Assembly (NCBI RefSeq): GCF_019670005.1
Contig: NZ_AP019786.1
Location: forward strand, 25,001 to 70,338
Length of the DNA: 45,338 nucleotides
Origin: Methylomagnum ishizawai
GTDB taxonomy: Bacteria; Pseudomonadota; Gammaproteobacteria; Methylococcales; Methylococcaceae
Reading direction: 5' to 3'
In this document: one piece after another, positions 17,189 to 25,027 of the stretch
How the letters are laid out: each line of letters begins with the position of its first letter
Position numbering within the stretch: the first letter of the stretch is position 1
The notes under the pieces: model-generated
What the model saw: only the letters and a program-made list of their open reading frames with translations
Told to the model about the DNA's origin: nothing
Databases searched by the model: none
Program-made: the position numbers and the translations under genes

Positions 17189-17581
17189 TTAAGGCGACTT
17201 GGGTTCGAGTTGGTTGTCCACTTGCTTCACGCCGCGGGTCTTCTCGGCGATGGTTTGCAATTTGGCTTTCTCGGCGGGGTTTTCCACCGGGCCGCGCAAA
17301 GTCACGAGGCCGCCGCGCACGATGATCTTGGCGTTATGGGCATCGACGGAAAGGGACTTGTCCTTGACCACGGTTTTGCGGATCGAGGCGGCGAGGTTGC
17401 GGTCGGCGCTGGATTCGTTTTGGTCTTCCGGCGTGACGGTATTGCCGCCTTGGTCGCGGGTGTTGCGTCCGCTGTTTTCTTGCGGGGCGGGTTGGGCGGC
17501 ATGCCCGGACCGGGCGGTAGCGAAACCCAGGGTCGAAACCACCGCCAGGGTGGAGAGGAATAGGCTGAATCCTTTCGGCAT
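17189..17581 (-). CDS. Exported BON-domain protein (OsmY-like)
   Basis: A 130-residue protein with a Sec signal (MPKGFSLFLSTLAVVSTLGF, cleavage near GHAA), a polar Asn/Gln-rich linker, and one BON domain (residues 62-128: DRNLAASIRKTVVKDKSLSV, then VRGGLVTLRGPVENPAEKAK and GVKQVDNQL). The location and single BON domain suggest a small periplasmic stress protein. Confidence 0.88.
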   Translation of the reverse strand: MPKGFSLFLSTLAVVSTLGFATARSGHAAQPAPQENSGRNTRDQGGNTVTPEDQNESSADRNLAASIRKTVVKDKSLSVDAHNAKIIVRGGLVTLRGPVENPAEKAKLQTIAEKTRGVKQVDNQLEPKSP

Positions 17582-17703
17582 AAATGGCTCCTGATCCTTG
17601 GCGTTCCAGCGTGCTGATGATAGGGGGCCGAAGATAGGCCGGGAATCCGGTGGAGTCTGTACGCTATCGCACAGACCTCCGGCACCGGGAATCCCCCAGG
17701 GGC

Positions 17704-17853
17704 TCAGCCCGGCCCGAATAGGTTATTGCCGAAGATCAGCCATAGCACCAACAGCACGCCCACCGGCACGCCCATGGCGTATAGGACCAAATAAGCCACC
17801 CGGCCCTGTTCGGCCCAGGGTGGATGGGGCGGATGCCTGAGCTTTTTCCACAT
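17704..17853 (-). CDS. 49-residue membrane protein
   Basis: MWKKLRHPPHPPWAEQGRVA is followed by a single membrane helix (about residues 20-45, with LVLYAMGVPVGVLLVLWLIF) and ends NNLFGPG. The frame is short but has a clear cytoplasmic, basic/proline-rich head and a hydrophobic helix, and lies 17 nt after the PRC-barrel gene on the same strand. Probably translated from the same mRNA. Family not recognised. Confidence 0.6.
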   Translation of the reverse strand: MWKKLRHPPHPPWAEQGRVAYLVLYAMGVPVGVLLVLWLIFGNNLFGPG

Positions 17854-17870
17854 GGAAACCCCCGCCGCCG

Positions 17871-18284
17871 TCACAGGCGGGTTGGGTTGGCCGGGGATTG
17901 GTAAGGCCGGTAATAGTTATTCACCTGGGCCATCCAATGGGGGTCGGCCATATCCGGCCAGGCGTCCTTGTCGAAACCGGGCGCGTTTTCCAAGGCCGCC
18001 GGATCGACGCCCAATTCGAAGCGCTTATTCACCGTGTCGAGCTTCAAGGCGTTCCAGGGCACGGCGAACAGCTTTTCCCCGATACCCATCAGGCCACCGA
18101 AGGACAAGACCGCGTAGGCCACCGAGCCGGTGCCCATATCCAGCATGATTTCCTTGATGTCGCCCAGGACCTCGCCTTTGGCGTTGCACACATCGTCCCC
18201 GATCAAGGTATCCGCCCCCATCAGTTTGGGGCCGGGTCCGGTCGATTTGTACATGCCATAGGTATCGCGTTCTTCGTAATTCAT
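17871..18284 (-). CDS. PRC-barrel domain protein
   Basis: A 137-residue protein. Residues 25-85 form a PRC-barrel (MGADTLIGDDVCNAKGEVLG, then DIKEIMLDMGTGSVAYAVLS and KLFAVPWNAL). The C-terminus continues with a conserved NAPGFDKDAWPDMAD stretch typical of standalone PRC-barrel stress proteins. GGAGG lies 6 nt before the ATG at 18284. Commonly found with CsbD, BON and ferritin-like genes, as here. Confidence 0.9.
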   Translation of the reverse strand: MNYEERDTYGMYKSTGPGPKLMGADTLIGDDVCNAKGEVLGDIKEIMLDMGTGSVAYAVLSFGGLMGIGEKLFAVPWNALKLDTVNKRFELGVDPAALENAPGFDKDAWPDMADPHWMAQVNNYYRPYQSPANPTRL

Positions 18285-18458
18285 AACCACCTCCCGTCGC
18301 GACCGTAATCGATGAGAATCCCGCCGTCATGGCCGGGTTTGGTGCCGGCCAGCGATTACTTTTGAAAATACCGGATCGGCGCGGGTTTTTCGGTTGGGCA
18401 GCGCACATAGTGGGGAAACTTTCCAGGGGGATAGGGATTTCCACTTGGGCGGGCCGGG

Positions 18459-18671
18459 CTATTCCTCCGCCTTCGGTTGCCAATCGCCGGTTTCCGCGTC
18501 CTTTTCATAGCGCTTGCCGACCGTGCTCCAGGCGACTTTGTGGGCGCGTTCCTCGTCGTGCCCATATTCGGCCCAGGCGTGGTTATAGGCGGCCCGGTAA
18601 ATCTCCTGGGCGTGCTTGGGGAGGCGGGCGCGGACATTCCCCGGCAGGTCGTCCAAATCCTTGTAGGGCAT
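18459..18671 (-). CDS. chaB: ChaB family protein
   Basis: A 70-residue protein with the ChaB pattern: MPYKDLDDLPGNVRARLPKH, AQEIYRAAYNHAWAEYG, then HKVAWSTVGKRYEKD. ChaB was named as a regulator of the ChaA cation antiporter in E. coli, but no chaA is near and the role is uncertain. It sits 21 nt downstream of the Csp-like gene, so the two may be co-transcribed. Confidence 0.92.
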   Translation of the reverse strand: MPYKDLDDLPGNVRARLPKHAQEIYRAAYNHAWAEYGHDEERAHKVAWSTVGKRYEKDAETGDWQPKAEE

Positions 18672-18692
18672 ATGGCCTCCGGCGCGGCGGGC

Positions 18693-19052
18693 TCAGGGCA
18701 GGGGATGGGAACCCGCCATCTGGCGGCAGCTCTGGGCGCAGGCCCGGCAGGCCGCGACGCAGCGCTCCATGCCGCCGATGCGTTCGCAATCGTGGGCGCA
18801 GGCTTCGCAGACCTCGGCGCAGAGCCCGCACAGGCGGTGGTGGAACCTGACGCCGGACAACATGAAGTCCGCCGAGAGCCGGCACAGCTGGGCGCAACCC
18901 AGCATGAGGCGGAAATGTTCGGGGGCCACGTGTTCGCCGCCGGTTTCCAGGCAATGGTTCATGGCGGTTTCCAGGCAGATTTGGTGGCAATGGGCGCAGG
19001 CGTCGATACAGGCCCGCGTGGCTTCTTCCATCATCGCGTTGGTGGCTGGCAT
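18693..19052 (-). CDS. Csp3-like four-helix-bundle copper-storage protein
   Basis: A 119-residue protein with 16 cysteines arranged along helices, for example ACIDACAHCHQICLETAMNH, LGCAQLCRLSAD, LCGLCAEVCEACAHDC and CVAACRACAQSCRQM. This matches the Csp1/Csp3 (DUF326) copper-storage family, in which the cysteines line the bundle core and hold many Cu(I) ions. No signal or Tat peptide is present, pointing to the cytosolic Csp3 type. The start ATG at 19052 fits the family start. Csp proteins were described from methanotrophs, but Csp3 types occur widely. Confidence 0.88.
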   Translation of the reverse strand: MPATNAMMEEATRACIDACAHCHQICLETAMNHCLETGGEHVAPEHFRLMLGCAQLCRLSADFMLSGVRFHHRLCGLCAEVCEACAHDCERIGGMERCVAACRACAQSCRQMAGSHPLP

Positions 19053-19147
19053 GGGACGGCCCTCCGGTTTTGGGGAAAAACGCGATTTAGCCTGGGAAAC
19101 GGGGCGGGGGTCGGTGCGGTGGCGCACGTAGGGGGTTCATCCGCCCA

Positions 19148-20167
19148 TCAGGTTTCCGCCTTCCGGCTCAGCCTGCGCCTCACATCGTCCCAGGATTCGC
19201 CGGGCCGGGCGTGCTTCTCGATTTCTTCCCGCGTGATTTCATGGGGTTGCGGCTGCTTGGGCTGTTGTGGCTTGGGTTGTTGCCATTTGGCGGCGAAGCC
19301 CAGGAATGCGCGGTCGTAATCCTGGGCGGGGCGTTTTTTCCCCGCGGCCCAGCCATCGAAAGCCTTCTTGCAAACGTAGGGATCGAGGTGCGGATAAAGC
19401 TCGCGGAACCTCCCGATGGTCGCGGGGCTCAATTCGGGCGCTCCGGCGGGCGGAGCGTTGGCGGTGGGCGTACCGTCGGCCAGCGGGGTTTCGTCCTTGA
19501 ATTTGAAGGCGAATTCCAGCTTCTCCACCGAACGGCCTTTCTTGATGGTCTTCCACTGGATATCCAGCTGGCTCTTCTTGCGGAGTTCCTCCACGGCGGG
19601 ATCGATGACCCGGGCTTTCAAATTGGAGAAGCGGTCGTATTGCTGCTCAAGCTCGAGCCATGTCTTGAAGTCTTCGAGCAGGACGGTTAACCGCCCGGTT
19701 TTCTTGTATTGCACGAGGAACTCGAACAAACGGATCGAGTAGGTCGAGCGCAGATTGGCGATTTGCTCAAGCTGGTAGGAGGTGAAGCGCTCGCGCAGCA
19801 AGCTGAGATAGGGCGCTATGTCGTAGCTGAAGCGTAATGTTACCCGGCTTTCGCCATTCTCATATTTGACGTAGGAGACCCAGCGGAAGCGCTCCCGCGC
19901 CTTGCCGTCATAGGTTCGGATATCGCGTTCGTACAGGGTGGTGGCGGCGTCTTCCAACTCCCGGTAGGCGTTTTTCATATCCAGCGAGAACATCGCGGCG
20001 AAGTCGGCCACGTTCACCGTGAACAAGGCATCCTTGGGCAAGGGCTGGCGGGAGTCCAGTTGCGCCACGCAGCACAGGACCAGGCGTTGTTCATTCAGGG
20101 TCAGGCGGTAACTGGCTTGTATCAAGGCATTCGCCTTGGTCACAACGAAACCTTTCAGTTCGGCCAT
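19148..20167 (-). CDS. Rep_3 superfamily replication initiator (module 2)
   Basis: A 339-residue protein. It has the RepB-type N-terminus (VTKANALIQASYRLTLNEQR, LVLCCVAQLDSRQ), the SLDMKNAYRELEDAATTLYE segment and second winged helix (YQLEQIANLRSTYSIRLFEF, then LLEDFKTWLELEQQYDRFSN). After residue 245 comes an added tail with two parts. One is a FRELYPHLDPYVCKKAFDGW / DYDRAFLGFAAKWQ domain also ending the Rep at 22906-24336. The other is the ITREEIEKHARPGESWDDVR motif also ending the Rep at 2009-2845. Iterons and a perfect operator palindrome lie just upstream (20184-20447). Confidence 0.93.
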   Translation of the reverse strand: MAELKGFVVTKANALIQASYRLTLNEQRLVLCCVAQLDSRQPLPKDALFTVNVADFAAMFSLDMKNAYRELEDAATTLYERDIRTYDGKARERFRWVSYVKYENGESRVTLRFSYDIAPYLSLLRERFTSYQLEQIANLRSTYSIRLFEFLVQYKKTGRLTVLLEDFKTWLELEQQYDRFSNLKARVIDPAVEELRKKSQLDIQWKTIKKGRSVEKLEFAFKFKDETPLADGTPTANAPPAGAPELSPATIGRFRELYPHLDPYVCKKAFDGWAAGKKRPAQDYDRAFLGFAAKWQQPKPQQPKQPQPHEITREEIEKHARPGESWDDVRRRLSRKAET

Positions 20168-20183
20168 CCTTTCCTCCAGCGAT

Positions 20184-20220
20184 TTATTTTGCTACATAAA
20201 AAATTATTGTAGCAAAATAA
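20184..20220. promoter_or_regulatory. Operator palindrome of rep module 2
   Basis: TTATTTTGCTACA (20184-20196) and TGTAGCAAAATAA (20208-20220) are perfect 13-bp inverted arms around an A/T-rich spacer, 17 bp before the rep start. The inner TGTAGCA is the end of the iteron core, the arrangement expected for autorepression by Rep dimers. Confidence 0.85.
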
Positions 20221-20263
20221 TGGATAACTCCGTGGATATCTTTGTGGAAAGGTTGTGGATAGC

Positions 20264-20447
20264 ACCGTATTTTTGTAGCAGTTCACCGTATTTTTATAGG
20301 CGCTCAACCATGATTTTGTAATCGTTCGCCGTATTTTTGTAGCAGTTCGACCGGCGGAAAGCTTGCCGGTCGCGGGTTCCAGCGCCGGAAAACAAGGAGA
20401 AAAACAGGTTGAAAAAAGCGCGGCGCAGGCACCGTATTTTTGTAGCA
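20264..20447 (+). repeat. Iterons of origin 2
   Basis: Core ACCGTATTTTTGTAGCA occurs at 20264-20280 and 20431-20447, with one-base variants at 20328-20344 and 20285-20300 (TTTTTATAGG) and a weak copy near 20306-20322. The first four fall on a 21-22 bp step. DnaA-like sites lie just before (TGTGGATAG at 20254-20262; TGGATAAC at 20221-20228). The composition is A+T-rich in a GC-rich genome, as expected for an origin. Confidence 0.85.
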
Positions 20448-20551
20448 ATTGGCCGGGATTGGATCGAGGGCAACGCCCCGGAAACGGCGGCGGAGGATAG
20501 AGGCGGGCTAGCGTGGATACGGGTGCGACCGAAGCCACGACGGGAACGGAA

Positions 20552-20764
20552 TCAGGGATATTCCGCCACCCAACGCCCCAACGCGGCGGCCGGATGGTAG
20601 CTGACGGAATAGCGCCGCTCGGCGCTGTCCACGAACCCGCCATGCGCCGTGACCGGACCTTCGCCCGGCACGGCGTTACGGCGGTCCCGGCATGGACGGC
20701 AACGCCCACAAACCCGGATGCCCTGGGCCGGGGTGGCCAATTCGGCGGCGGGCTCCTGTGCCAT
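20552..20764 (-). CDS. 70-residue hypothetical protein with CxxCxxC
   Basis: A short frame with GIRVCGRCRPCRDRRNAVPG and an aromatic C-terminus (RRYSVSYHPAAALGRWVAEY). The CGRCRPC cluster could bind zinc. GAGGGA lies about 12 nt before the ATG, which is a little far. It has no clear family and lies between the origin and a YqjE-type operon on the same strand. Confidence 0.4.
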   Translation of the reverse strand: MAQEPAAELATPAQGIRVCGRCRPCRDRRNAVPGEGPVTAHGGFVDSAERRYSVSYHPAAALGRWVAEYP

Positions 20765-20779
20765 GGCCGGTGTTGTCCC

Positions 20780-21274
20780 TCAGCCGTCCTTGGCCCGTTG
20801 TCCTGAACCGAAGACCTGCCGCCGCAGGCCGGGACTCACCCCCAGGGCGATGCCCGCCACCAGGGCCATCAAAGCCAGATCGCGGGCCTTAATGCGGTTC
20901 TCGCCGAGCAACTCGGCGGCGGCGGCCCCCAGCAGGCCGGCCGGATGGCCGCTGTGTCCATGGAGTTCATGGGCGGGATGCGGGACCGGGGCCGACCGCG
21001 CGGCCTGGTCCGGCCCCCGGACGACGTGGACGGCCCACAGCAACATCAGCGCCGCCGCCAGGATGGCCAAGCCCCCCACCACCCCACCGGCCAGCCAGGG
21101 CGGCCAACCCGCCCGCAGCGAGCCATAACCCCCGGCGATGATCGCCGCCAGCCCTTCCAGCGCCGCCAGCAGGGCGAACAAGGCCAGCCCCGCGCCCAGC
21201 AGGGAACGCGACAGGCCGTGCCGCAGCCGGTCCTTCCCGGCGTTCAACCATTCCGCGAGCAGGGTTTGCGACAT
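20780..21274 (-). CDS. YqjE-like (phage-holin superfamily) membrane protein, second copy
   Basis: A 164-residue protein. An amphipathic N-terminus (LAEWLNAGKDRLRHGLSRSL) is followed by two membrane helices (about 28-50 and 62-85), a polar loop with HPAHELHGHSGH and a final hydrophobic helix with basic end. It resembles the YqjE-type holin-superfamily proteins and follows two DUF883 genes on the same strand, repeating the gene order at 13222-14155. The His-rich loop is unusual for the family. Confidence 0.65.
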   Translation of the reverse strand: MSQTLLAEWLNAGKDRLRHGLSRSLLGAGLALFALLAALEGLAAIIAGGYGSLRAGWPPWLAGGVVGGLAILAAALMLLWAVHVVRGPDQAARSAPVPHPAHELHGHSGHPAGLLGAAAAELLGENRIKARDLALMALVAGIALGVSPGLRRQVFGSGQRAKDG

Positions 21275-21282
21275 GGCGACCG

Positions 21283-21543
21283 TCAACGGCGGTTGCCGAG
21301 CAGGCTGCCGATGGCGAAACCGGCCCCCAGCGCGAAAAACACGCTGCTGATGGGCCGGGCTTCGATGTAATGCTCGAGGTTCTCATGGACGGCGCGGACC
21401 CGGTGGCGGGCTTGGTCGTAGACCGCCCGGCCCTGTTCCGCGCCCAGGTCCTTGACGGCGGTCATCAGATGGCCGAGATCGGCTTTCAGGGTGGATACCT
21501 CTTGCTGCAATTCCGCGCTCATTTGCTCGGTGGCCGTGGGCAT
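21283..21543 (-). CDS. DUF883/ElaB/YqjD-like protein
   Basis: An 86-residue protein: a coiled helix (ELQQEVSTLKADLGHLMTAV, then KDLGAEQGRAVYDQAR) and the C-terminal anchor YIEARPISSVFFALGAGFAI. This R-P-x-S-S-x3-A-x-G-x-G-F-A-I-G end is the family signature; E. coli relatives tether stationary-phase ribosomes to the membrane. It starts 8 nt upstream of the holin-like gene's start region, so they are likely co-transcribed. Confidence 0.9.
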   Translation of the reverse strand: MPTATEQMSAELQQEVSTLKADLGHLMTAVKDLGAEQGRAVYDQARHRVRAVHENLEHYIEARPISSVFFALGAGFAIGSLLGNRR

Positions 21544-21719
21544 GGGGGTTCTCCTGGATCGAACTGGTTTGGACTGGAATGCAATGCAACGATATGACAT
21601 GACATGGCATAACGTGGCATGGCATGGAAGGATACCCGGACCCCGCGGGCTTCCGCCGCGACCGGACGGGACCGGGTGGGACGGGAGCCGGATCGCTCCC
21701 GCCGCAGGAACTCGCCGGC

Positions 21720-22013
21720 TCAGTGGTAGGAACGGCTGCCCACCAGGGTGCCGATGGCGAAGCCGGTGCCGAACGCCATCAGCACGCTGCTGATGGGCCG
21801 GGACTCGATGTAATGGCCCACTTGTTCCTGGGTCTGGACCGCCTGGCCCCGCACCGCGTCGCCCGCGTCCTGGGCGCGGGAGTAGAGTTGCTTGCCCTGT
21901 TCCACGCCCAAATCCTTGAGCGTGGTCATCAGTGTGCCGAGGTCGCCCTTGATGCTGGCGATATCCTGGCGCAATTGGCCCACGTCCGTGCCCACGTTTT
22001 GCATTTCAGCCAT
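21720..22013 (-). CDS. DUF883/ElaB/YqjD-like protein, paralogue
   Basis: A 97-residue paralogue of the previous gene, with the same core (LRQDIASIKGDLGTLMTTLK, DLGVEQGKQLYSRAQ) and anchor (YIESRPISSVLMAFGTGFAI). AAGGAG lies 9 nt before the ATG. The two copies are separated by a 176-bp gap that contains a run of short CATGG/CATGA-like repeats (21578-21626) and no gene. Confidence 0.9.
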   Translation of the reverse strand: MAEMQNVGTDVGQLRQDIASIKGDLGTLMTTLKDLGVEQGKQLYSRAQDAGDAVRGQAVQTQEQVGHYIESRPISSVLMAFGTGFAIGTLVGSRSYH

Positions 22014-22025
22014 GACCGTTTCTCC

Positions 22026-22345
22026 TTGGTTGAAGGCCCGGCGGGGATGCCGGACCGGGTCCATGGCGGCGGGGAAGATGACCCGCCCGCGCCGCGCCAC
22101 GGTGCCCTGGGGCACCGACGAGGCTTCGACCCCGCGCCCGCCGCCAAAGTTGCCGGGTCCGGCACCGATGTTCGGTGCGGTCCGCGGGAATCAGGAACCT
22201 TGCGTATGGCGGCGGGCCGGCCTTTGGGTCGCCGTTCCCGGCGAGGAGCCGCGCCTGGGCAAAGGCACACCCGAGGGGCCGGGCGGCCCGGCATAGGGTA
22301 TGTGGCGGGGTATAGGGATAACCCATCGCCCTATGGGTATTTACC
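22026..22345. other. Intergenic stretch, no gene seen
   Basis: About 320 bp between a DUF883 gene and a 59-residue gene. The last 60 bp carry inverted and direct copies of TATAGGG/CCCTAT (for example TATAGGGATAACCCAT near 22311 and CCCTATGGGTAT near 22330), which could be a regulatory site or weak terminator for the 59-residue gene. Otherwise nothing is supported. Confidence 0.4.
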
Positions 22346-22525
22346 TTATAGGGAAACGGAAAGCTGGTTCCCGCAGACCTCGGCCATTTTACCCGCCGCC
22401 GCCGCGATTTTATTGGCGCAAAGATGGGCTTGCTCGGGGTCGTTGAAAAAGCCGATGACAACCCCGGCGGTCTGGTGGAAATAACCGGTCGAAGAGCGGA
22501 TTAATTCGGCGATTAAAGCGTTCAT
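22346..22525 (-). CDS. 59-residue hypothetical protein
   Basis: MNALIAELIRSSTGYFHQTA begins a 59-residue helical protein with IGFFNDPEQAHLCANKIAAA in the middle and two cysteines (Cys36, Cys51). GGAAG lies 7 nt before the ATG. The composition is coding-like (low stop-free chance for this GC but sensible residues, no Arg/Pro shadow bias). Function unknown. Confidence 0.6.
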   Translation of the reverse strand: MNALIAELIRSSTGYFHQTAGVVIGFFNDPEQAHLCANKIAAAAGKMAEVCGNQLSVSL

Positions 22526-22905
22526 AATAAGCTTCCTGGCTATCGGTAAAAGGCCGCTCGATCATCCTTTCGAGTGGCCGGTACGCCTTGGGGTGAATAT
22601 GGCGCGGACGGGCGGGTAAGATTTACGACCGTTGTAATCGGTTATTTATCCGGGTTCGGTGCGGCGGCGTACACATAACCGCGCCGCGAAGATACGCGCG
22701 GCCCCGGCGCAACCCATCCGGCGGTTCGCGCCGGTATCGGGGCGCTTTCGCGCTTGCCGCTTTGCGGACACCGGCATAGGATTTCCCGGACACGAAAAAG
22801 GGCGCCGACCCCGCCAAGAGTTGCGCCCTTCCTCATTGCCTTTCAACCAAGCCCACCTGGGGAAGGCCCGATCTATGCCCGCCACCCGCGAAGGAGTACC
22901 AAGCA

Positions 22906-24336
22906 ATGGCCGATGATACCTCAAACCCCTCCCCCAGTCGCAATCTCCAAACCTTCCTCGCGGCGGAAAAAACCGAAGCCGACGGCAAGCTGAGCCTCTT
23001 TGGCCGGGTCGCCGTGGACGCCGACCGGATGCAGGGCAAAATCCCGCGCTTCCACGAAGGCATGACCCTGGACGACGCCGTCCTCATCACCGGGCTTCCC
23101 AGGGAGGAAGCCGCCCGGCGCATCCAGGAGATGCGCGGCCACGACCACCCTGGGCGCTACGCCGCCACCCGGCTCGCGGTCGGCGCGGGCGAGCGCTTCC
23201 TGGCTGGACGGGACGCCGCCCCGGAGCCGGAGTGGCACGCCGACGGCGGTTCCGATGTCCACGCCAACCCGCCGGCACCGGCCACCACGGCCAAGGTGAT
23301 CCGGTTCCCCTTGCCCTTTGGCGAGGATACCCGCGCCGTTTCCAATCCCCTGGCCCGGTGCGCCTTGTTCGCCGCCGTCAAGGAGCGGGCCTATTTCCGG
23401 GATTATGTCGTGGTGGGCATGGTGGCGGGCGTGAAGGTCGAGTTTTGCGGCGAGCAGTTCAACCAGGACGACCACGACACTTTTTTGCAACTGGTGAAAA
23501 TGGCCCTGCACCAACCCTACGGGGCGGAGGTCGTGCAATCGGTCAACGCCATCCTGACCGGATTGGGGCGGCACACGCGCCAGGAACAACGCGCGCAGCT
23601 TTTCGAGCAGAGCAGCCGCCTGGTGCGCGGGACCGTGCGCTTGACCTTCCCGAACGGCCAACGCTACGAAGGGCATTTGGTCGACGACGTGACCACGCCG
23701 GAGGACCAAAAGGTCTTGCCGCGCCTGCGTCGGCATTTGTCCTACCGTCTCAATCCCCGGTTCGCCATGTTCTACGCGGAAGCCGCCTATACCCTGTTCG
23801 ACTTCCGGCAACGGCTCAGAATCAAGGGGCGCGGTTCCGAGTTGGCGAAGTGGCTGCAACTCTGGATCGAAAGCAACGCCGAGCAATATCCGCACAAGGT
23901 CGAAACCCTCCACCAGAAATGCGGAAGTCAGACGAAGGATTTGAAAGAATTCAGACGGCAATTGCGCCGCGCCCTTGACCGTCTCGAAGAAACCGGAGTC
24001 ATTAGCGCGTGGCATATCGATGCCGAAGACCTTGTGCATATCGAGCGGGCACCCAGCGAGGCGCAACAGAAACACCTGGCGCGGCGTGCGGGCCAGGTGC
24101 CCCCCAGGAAAGCCACGGCACCACGGTCGCAGGAAGTCCCGGCCCACCGATCCACCAGTCCCACAAAGCCGCTCAAACCGGCAACCTTGGAGAAATTCCG
24201 CGCCCTGTATCCGCGCCTGGACCCCTACGCCTGCCAAGCCGATTTCGACGCTTGGATGCACAGCAAGTCCACCCCGCGCAGCTATGACGCGGCCTTCCTG
24301 GGATTCGCCAAGAAATGGGCTGTCGGCAAGGGCTAG
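22906..24336 (+). CDS. TrfA-type replication initiator (module 3)
   Basis: A 476-residue protein. Residues about 125-385 follow the TrfA pattern: IRFPLPFGEDTRAVSNPLAR, CALFAAVKERAYFRDYVVVG, FNQDDHDTFLQLVKMALHQP, and a final winged helix ending LRRALDRLEETGVISAWHID. The first 120 residues form an extra domain (LFGRVAVDADRMQGKIPRFH, LITGLPREEAARRIQEM). The C-terminal 55 residues (LEKFRALYPRLDPYACQADF, then YDAAFLGFAKKW) repeat the tail domain of the Rep at 19148-20167. AAGGAG lies 9 nt before the ATG. The iterons begin 1-2 bp after the stop codon (24338), placing the origin downstream of the gene. Confidence 0.92.
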   Translation: MADDTSNPSPSRNLQTFLAAEKTEADGKLSLFGRVAVDADRMQGKIPRFHEGMTLDDAVLITGLPREEAARRIQEMRGHDHPGRYAATRLAVGAGERFLAGRDAAPEPEWHADGGSDVHANPPAPATTAKVIRFPLPFGEDTRAVSNPLARCALFAAVKERAYFRDYVVVGMVAGVKVEFCGEQFNQDDHDTFLQLVKMALHQPYGAEVVQSVNAILTGLGRHTRQEQRAQLFEQSSRLVRGTVRLTFPNGQRYEGHLVDDVTTPEDQKVLPRLRRHLSYRLNPRFAMFYAEAAYTLFDFRQRLRIKGRGSELAKWLQLWIESNAEQYPHKVETLHQKCGSQTKDLKEFRRQLRRALDRLEETGVISAWHIDAEDLVHIERAPSEAQQKHLARRAGQVPPRKATAPRSQEVPAHRSTSPTKPLKPATLEKFRALYPRLDPYACQADFDAWMHSKSTPRSYDAAFLGFAKKWAVGKG

Positions 24337-24337
24337 G

Positions 24338-24535
24338 GGTGCGGCTTTTCGGCTACCGCGGTGCGGCTTTTCGTCCACCGCGGTGCGGCTTTTCGTCCAC
24401 CGCGGTGCGGCTTTTCGTCCACCGCGGTGCGGCTTTTCGTCCACCGCGGTGCGGCTTTTCGTCCACCGCGGTGCGGCTTTTCGTCCACCGCGGTGCGGCT
24501 TTTCGTCCACCGCGGTGCGGCTTTTCGTCCACCGA
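24338..24535 (+). repeat. Nine 22-bp iterons (origin 3)
   Basis: GGTGCGGCTTTTCGTCCACC plus GC repeats nine times at an exact 22-bp step (starts 24338, 24360, 24382, 24404, 24426, 24448, 24470, 24492, 24514). The first unit has GGCTACC in place of GTCCACC, and the last runs into AAAC. It is followed by an A+T-rich stretch (24540-24625) suited to strand opening. There are no spacers, so it is not CRISPR. Confidence 0.95.
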
Positions 24536-25027
24536 AACGCCGAAAAAAACGCAATTAACTGTTTGATTTTAAAGGTTTTTTAAAATCTAGGCGACCGCCT
24601 TAAATCAATCTAAATCGGGTTTGAATCAAGATCAAATCCGCGCGCACCCGCACCCGCGCACACACGCCCGCCCGCCCGCGCGCTGCAAACTGCGAAAGGC
24701 GCGGAACCCACCCGAAAACGGTCCGGCCCATGGTCCGATTCCCGGAAACCACCGCAACCCGGCCCGAAACGCCGCCTCCTCTGTCGAGTCCTTCGCGCCG
24801 GGTCGCGCTGGATGTCCGGTGCCAAAGGCCGGGATTCGCCCACGGAGCGGGCGCTGGCGGCTGCTGGAACGGCTGAGGCCCCTTAGGTCCATGCCCTTGG
24901 CTTTCCGTGGCCCTGCGGGCGTCCTGGGCGGTTCCAAGCGCACCGACGGCGTCCCTGTCCGGGATGGGCATAAAAAAGGCCGCGTGAGCGGCCTTTTCCA
25001 CGTCCGATGGACAATGGTTGTTAAGTG
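24536..25027. other. Origin-proximal AT-rich segment, then gene-free stretch
   Basis: 24540-24625 is A+T-rich (with GGTTTTTTAAAATC) next to the iterons and is the likely unwinding region of origin 3. 24645-24690 is a C-rich, purine-poor run of CACCCG/CGCCCG repeats. 24700-24965 shows no credible gene on either strand; frames there are Arg/Pro-rich shadows. Confidence 0.5.
24973..24998. terminator. GGCCGC hairpin terminator, copy 1
   Basis: AAAAGGCCGC and GCGGCCTTTT pair around GTGA. The same stem recurs at 29047-29074 and 33324-33352. It lies 30 nt after the stop of the exported gene on the minus strand. Confidence 0.85.

Noticed and set aside
21578-21626. Run of CATGG/CATGA short repeats between DUF883 genes
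   Set aside because: Short, irregular and with no matching element elsewhere in the window; not enough to call a functional site.
22921-24510. A 529-codon minus-strand open frame with a perfect peptide repeat
   Set aside because: It is the complement of the module 3 rep gene and its iterons; the peptide repeat is only the translated iteron array.
24338-24535. Possible CRISPR array
   Set aside because: Unit is 22 bp with no spacers and lies next to a TrfA-type rep; it is an iteron array.
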